DNA of 64,000 bases from Euphorbia lathyris. Taxonomy: Eukaryota > Streptophyta > Magnoliopsida > Malpighiales > Euphorbiaceae. Positions 55,385 to 64,000 of the stretch are shown here, piece after piece. How positions within the stretch are numbered: position 1 is the stretch's first letter; each line of letters begins with the position of its first letter. The DNA lies in contig NC_088910.1 of NCBI RefSeq assembly GCF_963576675.1, positions 28,770,531-28,834,530 of the forward strand, in the 5' to 3' direction. The notes under the pieces were generated by a model, which did no database searches, was not told where the DNA came from, and worked only from the letters and a program-made list of their open reading frames with translations. The position numbers and the translations under genes are program-made.

Positions 55385-56487
55385 CTATTTTAGCACATAG
55401 CAAACAGTCAATAAGATTTCTCCCCACCAATGTGAGGCAGCACCTAAACTAAACATAATAGCTACTACAAACTCGGTTAGTGTCCTATTTTTTCTTTCAG
55501 CCTTTCTGTTCGTTTCTGGTGAATAAGGTGCAGTGGTTTCATGTATAATACCATGTGATTTATAAAAATCAATAAACATGCTAGAACCATATTCTGTTCC
55601 TCTATCACTACGGAGTCTCTTAACTTTCCTATTGCATTGATTTTCTATTTCAACTATGAACAACTTAAACATGCCAAACGCTTCACTTTTATTTTTCATC
55701 AAATAAACATAAGTAAAGTCAGAACAATCGTCAATAAAGCTTATAAAATAATGTTTGTCATTTCTAGTCAATTTTCCATCTAATTCACATATATCAGAAT
55801 GAATTAACTCTAGAGGTTCTGAATTTCTAACAACAGATTTATCAAGTGTTTTTGTGATTTTTCCCTGACTACAATGATCACATTTAAGAAACTCATTTAA
55901 ATTCAACTTTGGAATTAATCCTAAATTACTCATGTTCTTAATGATACGCTTATTAATATGACAAAAACGAGCATGCCAAATATTAAAAGTACACAAGGTG
56001 TAAACAGAAACATTCACTTTATTAATCTCAACATTCAACTTAAACATGCCTTCAGTTGTATAACCCTTTCCTACAAACACATTATTTTTAGTCAAAGTAA
56101 ATAAATCTGCCCCTATAGTCTGTGTGAACCCAGCCTTATTGAGAAGATAGCCCAAAACCAATTTTTTCTCATTTCTGGAGTATGCATCACATCCTTCAAA
56201 GTTAAAGTTTTTCTAGATGTGAAGTTCAATTCCACATTACCAATTCCAGCAACAATAGTGGTATAGGAATCACCCAACAACACTTTCTTATCTTCGGTCC
56301 TAGCAATGTATGTTTTAAACATACTTCTATCATAGAAAACATGGCAAGAAGCAAGAGTGTCTACCCACCATCCATCTGATCCACCTATGAGGTTGATCTC
56401 AGAAATCATAGCAATAAAATTATGTTGTTCTTCAGTTAGGTTAACACTAGGAGTAGTGTTTGGCCTGTTCCTGCACTTACGTACCAT
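55385..56487 (-). pseudogene. copia protease and integrase
   Basis: The protease region reads WWVDTLASCHVFYD. The family signature is D-S/T-G-A, so Gly is replaced by Leu at the active-site loop and the enzyme is probably dead. Integrase follows after a frame change near 56130: HARFCHINKR (zinc His), CDHCSQGKIT (zinc Cys), IHSDICEL (Asp), LRSDRGTEYG (Asp) and ETNRKAERKNRTL (Glu). It ends in a stop at 55385 and continues broken into the RT segment. Confidence 0.85.
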
Positions 56488-57320
56488 ATGACATGGTTTT
56501 CCATAATTAAAGCAGAGGAAAGAGCATCATTTCTAGGTGGCTGTTGTTGTGGCCTATTTTGGTTCCTTTGAAGGTTCCAATTCAGATTAACTCGGGTATT
56601 GCAGTTTTGGTTTGGTTTGCGGTTCTGATTCTTAAAATTCTTTTGAATGGGTTTCAGAATAGCAGTGGATCTTTTAGAAACAATAAGCACTTCTTCTTTT
56701 AAATCTTGTTTTCGAGCTTCATCCTCAATTCAGAGGCGAGTAATCAAACTTTCCATTGAAAATCTTTTGTTTTGTGCCTCAAAACATTTTTAAAATCTTT
56801 CCAGGAAGGAGGCAGTTTGTCAATAATCACAGCAACTTGAAATTGATCATTGAGAGGCATACCTTCTGAGATAATTTCATGTGCTATTTTTTGGAGTTCG
56901 TGAGATTGAAACTCCACTGATTTGTCATCAGTCATCTGAAATTTGAGGTAGCGGCTGACAACATATTTTTTTGACCCAGCTTCCTCTGTTTCATACTTCC
57001 TCTGCAAAGCTTTCCAAATTTCTTTAGCAATTTTTCCTTCAGCAGTATAGTAGTCATACAGATCATCTATTAACCCATTGAGAATGTAATTTTTGCACAG
57101 AAAGTCTGTTTCTGTCCATTTTCAGTAGCACGAACATCAACACGAACATCTACCTCAGTAACATCTCAGAAACAACATGATTCTCCGAAGTCAGAACAGA
57201 AGCCACTTTTTTCGTGGTGAGGTAGAAGAGCATCTTCTGTCTCCACCTTTGGAAGTGAGCCCCTTCAAACTGGAATGGCTTGTTGATTTCAGCAATCTCA
57301 TTTGATTGTTTGATGGCCAT
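56436..57320 (-). pseudogene. copia gag, broken
   Basis: Gag probably starts at the ATG at 57320, 29 bases after the LTR, with NKPFQFEGAHFQRW and QKMLFYLTTKKVAS. After frame breaks it continues at 57007-56744 (VSRYLKFQMTDDKSVEFQSH, LPPSWKDFKNVLRHK). It ends with an Asn/Gln-rich region and a zinc knuckle in which one Cys of C-x2-C-x4-H-x4-C is Tyr (CFNYGKPCHMVRKC). No clear primer site is seen between LTR and gag. Confidence 0.78.
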
Positions 57321-57348
57321 ATCAGCAGTAATTAAATCGTCTTAAAAT

Positions 57349-58096
57349 TGTTAGAACAGGAATTGGAAAAACAAAAAATGAACGAACAAAAGAAATGGGT
57401 AGAGTCGCGGACTAAGTCGCTTTCTTTAAGACGTTCGCGGAACTGCCGGGAAATTGCAAGCAGTGTAATTTTCAACCGCCTCCGGGATCAAACAACCCTC
57501 ATATACGAATTCGTATTGCATCGTATGAATCTGTTTCTGTCTACACTCAATAAATTGTTCAGTTTCAGAAAATGGAGATAAAGTGAATTGTAATTCAATG
57601 TGTTGGAAAGACATTCTCACACCAATTTATATAAGAAAAAAAGAGTTGTTGAGCTCTGATTTAGTGGAGAAGAAGGTGGGAGAGAAATCAGGAAAGGTGG
57701 AAGACTGGTTCAGGTAAAGACTCGATCAAATAAAAAAGAGACGTTATGGGAGACTGATTCAGAAAACTGTATTTAATTAAATAAAAAATAAATCCGAATT
57801 TAATAAAAATAAAAATAAAATATTATTAATTTTTTCAATTAAAAAATTATAGAGTTTATACCATACCAACCCAATCCGGCCCGGACGGCAGCGGCGCGCG
57901 CGTGTGGTGGTCAAGCATAAGGTAGATCCTCACCCTTTTATAAAAGTGGGGTACCCCTTGTGACACACCCAAGTGTGTGAAAACCTACTTTATAAATACC
58001 TCCACCAAGTGCTTTGAAAGCAATGTGGAATACTTACCACTCTATATGACAAAGGCTTGGGCTTTTCACAAATTCAATATTAGGCCTAGCCCAACA
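57349..58096 (-). repeat. 5' LTR of the copia element (748 bp)
   Basis: It begins TGTTAGAACAGG and ends CCTAGCCCAACA, followed by the duplication GATAT. On the minus strand it starts TGTTGGGCTAGG. A TATA-like phrase is expected upstream of gag, but none was fixed with confidence. Confidence 0.9.
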
Positions 58097-58147
58097 GATA
58101 TCATAGTACATCAATCATATAATCTACAAGAAACGTTTTATGGATAG

Positions 58148-59080
58148 CAGGGGCGTAGATAGAGGGGCTTGGGCCCCTCGACCGTCGGAACCACCTTGAC
58201 CCTGGATAGTTTTGACCCCTCTGTTAAAAAAAAGGAAAAATTACACGGAAATTCATCTTTTAAAAACCATTTACAACTATGTCAAGTTATAATTTTAGAT
58301 TATGACTAACTAGTAAAATCAGTACTTTTAATATATTTTAAGGATTAAAATTTATAAATTAAAAGTCTATAATATATTTTTTAGAGTTTATTATTTATGA
58401 ATTAGAGTCTAGATTTGTTAAATTATGATGTAAAATCATAATATATAGAGAATAATGACGTACTAAAAATTAAGTTTGGTGATATGACTTAGTTGTAATT
58501 TTGTACTTAATTATGATATTCATGTATTTGACCCAAAAAAAATATCAACCTGTTGAATTAGACCCTCCAAAATGTCCCATTAAATGTTAGACTTGTCCAG
58601 AATTCAAAATTTCAATATTTTGGACCTATCAGTTACTTGCTAAATCCAAAATTCTAATTTTTAGACGTGTTAAGCATCTCTAAATCCAAATTTCTAATTT
58701 TTGGGGATTGTTAGTCCTTCCTAAATCAAAATTTCTAACTTTTTTTTTATCTGTTAGACCCTCTTAAATCCAAGTTATTAATTTTTTTTGGTCTGATATG
58801 CCCTCTCAAATCAAAAATTTTAATTTTTTTACTTGTTCGGCCATCCCTAAATCCAATTTTTTTTACATGTTAGGACTCTTAAACGAAATCTAACTTAGTT
58901 TTAAGAAATTATACATTAATACTTAAAAATTGGTCTTTGACCATTCAAATTATAACATGCATATATACAAAAAAAAAAAAAAAAAATTAAGCAAGTTCAA
59001 TTTAGCAAAAAAAAAAAAAAAAAAACGGACGCACGTGTAAAATTGGTCACCCCAACCGAGTAATCTTGTATTCGCCACTG
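58148..59080. mobile_element. non-autonomous hAT element, 933 bp (family 1, copy 3)
   Basis: The termini CAGGGGCGTAGATA and the complement of CAGTGGCGAATACA are flanked by perfect 8-bp duplications ATGGATAG (58140-58147 and 59081-59088). The terminal CAG(G/T)GGCG matches the copies at 7473 and 27732. The interior has a repeating pattern of CTAAATCCAA(A/T)TT-type phrases at 58620-58860 but no ORF. It appears to split a tRNA-like sequence that continues at 59089. Confidence 0.88.
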
Positions 59081-60302
59081 ATGGATAGCATAGTGGATTG
59101 ACTATATAGAGCTGCACGGTTACTACACATGCCCGCTAAACGTAGGTTCGAGGAGATGTCCTACTATAAAGATATATTAGGGGCACCCATACCAAATTTT
59201 TTTTAGCAAGAATTAAATATCAACAATTGATTCAAAAGTGTGGTTGAGGTTCAATTTTGAGTCATTGAGTGGTGATTATTATTCTTATTTTTATTATATA
59301 AAATCAAAAGACTTATTTTTGATGAAAAGGTTAGGGGGGCTGCCGTATCTATTGTAAATATGAAGTTTGAAAAGCATATGATTTTAGGTATTTATATATA
59401 TACATCCAAAATAAACTTTTGACTTTGATCAGCAATATTCTTGTTTATTCTCTGCTTTCCCTTTTAGCTATTTGGCACTCCACAAGTTTATATAGCAGAG
59501 ATGTTTAGTTACGTACCTTCAAAGAATTACAACGGATAAACAATAATAAGTTTACGGTGGATTAGATGTAATAGATTCGATCAATGAAAAAATAAAAGTA
59601 TAAAAAATATATATAATTTTTATATTTTTGTAAACCAATAGATCAAAATTATTATAGAATTTCACATAAAGAACATATATATTTAAGTGGATTTGGTTAG
59701 AATTGTCAAGTTAACTCGAAAATGAGATGAAAATTTAAAGTATTATTATATTATTTCATATTTTTACATGATATATTTATTAACAAAAATAACAAAATTA
59801 CAATTAATACTTGATACTTGTAAACACGACTCATAATTTCTATATTGTTAGAAATCATTCTTACTAGAAATAATAAAATAAAACGTGACTTGTAAATACG
59901 TTACATGATATTAACAGATTTGGGATGGTTTTAATGTTAACGTACTAATCCAAAAATAACATTAAATATATAAAATTATTACCATATTTTTCTATATTCG
60001 AAGTTAAGTTCTCTCATAAGAGAGTTATGAATGAAATGAGGGACATTCTCAATTAGTGGATGGGTCTTTGTGATTCCTATAGATATATTATATATAGTAA
60101 AATTACATGTGATCTGAAAACATGACACGAAACACTAACTTAGTTTAACACAATTATAATAATAAAGTTCTTGAATTGGGTTAAGGTTGTTTCATTTAAC
60201 ACTAACCTGAAAATTGATACAACACAAATACTGCCATAGAATCAATTGAAGGGTGTAAAACACATGATCATCCTACTATATATTGAAATTTAATTACTAA
60301 AT
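59081..60302. other. AT-rich intergenic DNA with a SINE-like head
   Basis: Bases 59081-59190 contain TAGCATAGTGGATTG and TAGGTTCGAGGAGATG, spaced like pol III A and B boxes, followed by a T-run near 59195. This may be a SINE split by the hAT element. The rest is AT-rich without genes. Confidence 0.4.
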
Positions 60303-60307
60303 AGAAT

Positions 60308-60573
60308 TGATCTACTTGTTGAATGAATAATTTGATAAAGGGAGGATTATGGAGATAGAGAGATAAGTAATAACACACTAATTGATTTGAATCACCTTAA
60401 TGATTCTGGCTCAGAGGCCTTGTATTTATAGTGAGCCAATAGTAGTTTGTATAAGAATACAATACATAAGTATAGTCGTATTGAAACTCTAACTAGCTAG
60501 GAATATAGACAGATTGAAACTCTAACTAGATAGGAATCTATTTACAGAGATAATTAGAATATTATCTCTAACA
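60308..60573 (-). repeat. 3' LTR of the Retrofit-like element (266 bp) and PPT
   Basis: On the minus strand it starts TGTTAGAGATAATATTC and ends AAGTAGATCA. It is preceded (60574-60592) by a long polypurine tract, GAGGGGGGGGGAGGGGG on the minus strand. The 5 bases beyond the LTR (AGAAT, 60303-60307) should be the target duplication, with its partner outside the window. A TATA-like CACTATAAATACAAGG lies near 60420-60435. Confidence 0.82.
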
Positions 60574-60592
60574 CCCCCTCCCCCCCCCCTCA

Positions 60593-61229
60593 AGCCGATG
60601 GCGGGCACGAACAAAGAGACGAGAGTGTAGCATCGTGAAGCGAGCCGGAGCTAGGGCTTGGTGAGTATGTCTGCAACCTGATCATCGGTTGGAATAAATC
60701 TGACACTAAGAAATCCTCTGTGAACTTGTTCACGAACAAAATGATAGTCTAGCTCAATGTGTTTCGTGCGAGCATGAAACACTGGATTTGAGGTGAGATA
60801 AATTGCTCCAACATTATCACACCATAACTGAACCGGGGTGGGTAATGGAAATCCGAGATCCGAGAGAAGAGATTTGAGCCATAGTAGTTCTGCAGTGGCA
60901 TTTGCTACTGCTTTGTATTCACTTTCCGTTGAGGATCTGGCTATTATGGGTTGCTTGCGGGTCTGCCACGATACAATACTGGATCCAAGGTAAACACAAA
61001 AGGCACCCGTGGATCATCGATCATCAGGAAACCCTCCCCAATCACTATCTGAGTAACAATGGATGTGTTGTATTGGTTTGATGGACATGACTATGCCAAA
61101 ATCTGATGTGCCCTGAATATAGCGTAAAACCCTCTTGACTCCTTTCCAGTGCTCATCAGTTGGACAGTGCAGAAACTGACATAATTTGTTAACTGCAAAT
61201 GCAATGTCAGGACGAGTGAATGTTAAGTA
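60593..61229 (-). pseudogene. Retrofit-like element RNase H
   Basis: The minus strand contains YLTFTRPDIAFAVNKLCQF, HCYSDSDWGGFPDD (Asp), [20 protein letters not shown] (Glu), [11 protein letters not shown] (Asp), [17 protein letters not shown] and [15 protein letters not shown] at 61229-61231 separates it from RT, a TGA at about 61015 replaces Arg in DDRRSTGAF, and a one-base loss near 60655 shifts the last residues. All RNase H acidic residues remain. Confidence 0.85.
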
Positions 61230-62072
61230 TTAAAGTGCCCCCACAATGCTTCGATATTCATCTCCAGAGGTTAAGCTGGTGCCTAGCTCCTTTGAAAGTG
61301 TTGGTGTGGTGGCCATGGGCGTTAGTGTGGGCTTGGAGTCAATCATCTTCACTCTGTCGAGGATGTCAGCCACATACTTGGCTTGACACATGTGAATGCC
61401 ATCCTTCTCATATCGGATCTTAATTCCAAGAAAGTATTCTGCCTTGCCAAGATTGCGAATGGGAAACTCATGTTCGATGGCTACAATAGTGTTGGTGATG
61501 TGTGCAGGGTGGTTCCCTGTTATGAGTATATCATCAACATAGCACAGAATGTAAGTCTTTTCAGTATCGGTGCGTCTGATGAACAAAGAGTTGTCAACCT
61601 GTGACATTTTGTAGCCAAGGGAGAGGAGGAATGTTCGAAGGCGAGTGAACCATTCTCGCGGTGCTTGCTTCAATCCATAGAGACTCTTTTTGAGAAGGCA
61701 GACATGATCTGGTCGGTCACTGTCCCGAAAACCCTGCGGTTGTTCCATATATATGGTTTCTGATAAGTTTCCATGAAGAAATGCATTGGAGACATCTAGC
61801 TGATTGATGAACCAGTTGTTTGCTGTTGTAATGGCAAATACAGACCCGATGGTTGTAGCTTTGATTACTGGACTGAATGTTTCTTTGTAGTCAATCCCAG
61901 CTTTTTGAGTGAATCCCTGTGCTACTAAGCGAGCTTTGTGACGATCAATGGTTCCATCAGACTTCTTCTTTGTACGAAAGAGCCACCTGGAGGTGATGAC
62001 ATGCTGATCATGTGGTCTCGGTACAAGTTGCCATCTGCCATTGTCCAGAAGAGCTTGAATCTCTTCAGACAT
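61230..62072 (-). pseudogene. Retrofit-like element reverse transcriptase
   Basis: A 280-residue open frame starts MSEEIQALLDNGRWQLVPRP and contains KARLVAQGFTQKAGIDYKET, QLDVSNAFLHGNLSETIYME, KSLYGLKQAPREWF, the catalytic LCYVDDILITG, and NLGKAEYFLGIKI. It is open at both sides except for a TAA at 62093-62095 upstream and a TAA at its end. The RT core looks intact. Confidence 0.92.
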
Positions 62073-62729
62073 TGTTGTACGCCATTCTGATTATTTGCTG
62101 GCTTTACTGAAGCATGTGGGATCCATTGTGCCATTTGGATGTGTAGCTAAAAGTCCCTCAAACCTTCCTCTTGGCTGAAGAGATGACTGTCGAAGTTGCA
62201 TATAATGTTGTCGTGGACCAATCAGCGGTGCATTGCGAGGCCTGGGCCTTTCAGTTGGAATAGGAGCAGGTGGTGCAGTTTCAAGAGGAGGAAAATCTGT
62301 TTGTGGCATAATGTTCTCCTCATGAGGTACTACATTCTGTATTTCCGGTGTGGTGATGTTCACAGCATCAACTAATGTGTTAGGATCATTCTGAGGAACA
62401 GGTGTTGATGCAGCAGTGACCACTGGCGACAGATATTGAGGTGGAGCTAAAGGAGCACTGTTTATGGATTCGGAGTTGGGAGGAGTAATTGGGGTTCCAG
62501 GATGAGGTCCAGAGTGGACAAGTGTGATGGGTTGGGAGTATGGAACCAAGTTAGAAGAAGATACTATAGGGTTGGGATTAGAGAAATTACCTAGATACGG
62601 GCCGAGTAGAGATGGTAGTTGACATGATGTGCTTACCCCTGAGTTACTAGATGAAGGTGATGATGCAGTGATTGCTGATGCAGGAAAAACTTCTTCATTG
62701 TGCTGCACAAACTTGCAGATGTATATGCG
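62073..62729 (-). pseudogene. Retrofit-like element integrase C-terminal linker
   Basis: A Pro/Ser/Thr-rich stretch (QHNEEVFPASAITASSPSSS, then ITPPNSESINSAPLAPP) ends with RPRPRNAPLIGPRQHYMQLR. This variable linker separates integrase from RT in copia pol. A TGA at 62727-62729 divides it from the integrase frame (CGA to TGA change after LEYAT). Confidence 0.8.
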
Positions 62730-64000
62730 TCAGGTGGCATATTCAAGACATATATCCCCAGAATGATTTTCTGATGGACCAAGGTAGACACATAACTTGG
62801 AGCAAAAATCAAATTTGTGCTGATTGTATGGACGAAGAAGGGGGTAGATACCACTGCCAAAAATGCGTAAGGCCTTATAGGCAGGTTGTTTCTTATAGAA
62901 CAAGAAATAGGGTGACTTGTTGTTTAGGATTTTGATGGGTAAGTAGTTAATTAGCCTAATGCTGTGTATCATGACATAGTTCCAAAATTTTAAAGGTAAA
63001 GATGCATTGGCTAGCAAAGTAAGGCAAGTATCAACGACATGTCTAATTTTTCTCTCAGCTATACCGTTTTGTGCATGAGTGTGAGGGCATGCAATCTTGT
63101 GTATAATGCCATGTCGTTTGAAAAAAGGTTGTAGTTTTTGAAACTCCCCCCCAAGATCAGAGTAAATGTTCTTAACCCTTGCACTATACTGATTAGAGAT
63201 CATGGCATAAAAATCACAGAAGGTTGAAAAAACATCACTCTTATTCTTTAAACAAGAAACCCATCCAAATCTAGTGAATTCATCAATGATTATTAAAAAG
63301 TAACAGTGGCCAAGACAAGAAACAACTTGAGTTGGCCCCCAAACATCCAGATGTAAGTTTTCAAAAGTAAATGTGCTAGAGCGACTAATAGATGGTAAAG
63401 AGCTTCTAGCAAGCTTGCCTAATGGATAAAAAGAACAATTGCTAACTGGTTTTGAAGACGATAGATTGTTTCCTTTGAGAATTGAGCTGACTGTCTGATT
63501 CTGACAATGTCCAAGCCGTGCATGCCACCTTTCAGAAGACACCTTCTCTCCAACTAGCGCCTCCTTCAGGGTGGGTGTAAGCACATAAAGCCCATCTTTA
63601 CTCGGGCCCCGTAACAGGATTTCCCCAGTTGTTTGGTCCTTCACAAGAAAATGGTTAGGCCAAAATTCAAAGAAACATGAGTTGTCACGGGTAAATTTTT
63701 GAACAGATAATAAAGATTTGGTAAGCTTGGGAACAAGTAGGGCATCATTAATTTTCAAATTATTGATATTTGAATTTCCAAAGTGAGAAATTTGCAAACC
63801 TTGACCATTGCCAAACTGAACTGTATCATATCCTGGGTATGGTTGCATTTGATGAAGTTGAGTCGGATTTGCCGTCATGTGATTGGTTGCTCCTGTATCT
63901 GGGTACCACGGCTGATTAGGACCCATGAATGGATTCGGTGGTTGTTGCCATGCCATGTGCGCTTGTGGTCCAGGATTGTATTGTGCTCTTGAATTGTTCT
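62730..64000 (-). pseudogene. Retrofit-like element gag end, protease and integrase
   Basis: The frame is open to the window edge. Protease has WYPDTGATNHMT (D-T-G-A intact). Integrase has zinc ligands HARLGHCQNQ and, at the second pair, CSFYPLGK, where the family has C-x2-C, so one zinc Cys is Tyr. The catalytic set is visible: LHLDVWGP (Asp), IYSDLGGEF (Asp) and NGIAERKIRHV (Glu). The Cys-to-Tyr change could impair integrase. Confidence 0.9.

Larger units (their letters stand above)
50924..58096 (-). mobile_element. complete but decayed Ty1/copia element, 7.2 kb, with a nested solo LTR
   Basis: The outer boundaries are TGCTAGAACAGG at 50924 and CCCAACA at 58096, flanked by a perfect 5-bp duplication GATAT (50919-50923 and 58097-58101). 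The minus-strand order is 5' LTR (57349-58096), gag, protease, integrase, RT, RNase H, polypurine tract, 3' LTR (50924-52931). The 3' LTR is interrupted by a SIRE-like solo LTR (51173-52514). In the first 110 bases the LTRs differ at roughly one site in ten, so this insertion is clearly older than gypsy element 2. Pol is broken in many places. Confidence 0.92.
60308..64000 (-). mobile_element. Ty1/copia element of Retrofit/Ale type, 3' part (cut by window edge)
   Basis: The minus-strand order is gag end, protease, integrase, long Pro/Ser-rich linker, RT, RNase H, polypurine tract, 3' LTR. The 5' LTR and most of gag are outside the window. Coding interruptions are few and mostly single C-to-T type stops, so it is moderately young. 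The lineage is judged from a short LTR of about 266 bp and from pol phrases, from memory. Confidence 0.88.

Noticed and set aside
61383..61604. Plus-strand ORF opposite the Retrofit-like RT
   Set aside because: Shadow of the RT frame with YVDD on the minus strand.

Overview
The window is plant nuclear DNA, most likely from a eudicot. The evidence is AT-rich intergenic DNA, an A20/AN1 stress-associated zinc-finger gene, a DUF3475/DUF668 gene, and a dense set of plant-type transposons: Ty3/gypsy of the Tat type, Ty1/copia of several types, L1-type LINE tails, hAT, Mutator-like, Tourist-like and pogo-like DNA elements. I cannot name the species. I see only two ordinary host genes, both without introns: the A20/AN1 gene at 2769-3197 (+) and the DUF668 gene at 25738-27126 (-). 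No rRNA gene, intact tRNA gene or CRISPR array was seen.

Layout. 1-5.6 kb: the A20/AN1 gene sits among small DNA elements. One is a Tourist-like MITE split by a pogo-like (Lemi1/Emigrant-type) element, and a 5'-truncated LINE with 17-bp duplications follows. 5.6-9.2 kb: an unresolved LTR-like segment and a 1.5-kb non-autonomous hAT element. 9.2-18.4 kb: a decayed copia pol relic is split by an old Tat-type gypsy element (minus strand) that has lost its 5' LTR. 18.4-25 kb: LINE tail, hAT-like and Mutator-like MITEs, then AT-rich DNA. 25-28.4 kb: a gag scrap, the DUF668 gene, and a hAT element 0.6 kb upstream of it. 29-31 kb: a SIRE-like LTR and a Mutator-like MITE. 32.1-43 kb: a small hAT transposase relic contains a complete 9.93-kb Tat-type gypsy element with LTRs, PBS, PPT and a 5-bp duplication. 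45-50.8 kb: a MITE carrying a solo LTR, then a chromovirus-like gag relic and a second Tat-like relic. 50.9-58.1 kb: a complete but decayed copia element whose 3' LTR was split by a SIRE-like solo LTR. 58.1-59.1 kb: another hAT element. 60.3-64 kb: the 3' part of a Retrofit/Ale-like copia element running off the window.

The most distinctive system is the pair of Tat-type gypsy elements. Each carries gag, protease, RT, two RNase H domains and integrase on the minus strand. Each also has a multi-exon antisense ORF on the plus strand, placed between pol and the 3' LTR and reading toward pol. Between the convergent ends lies a noncoding block of about 67 bp that is well conserved between the two copies. 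The younger copy (LTRs about 2 percent different by hand count) is stopped mainly by four lesions, three of which are C-to-T type stop codons. Boundaries given with duplications were read directly. Splice sites, families and ages are inferences.
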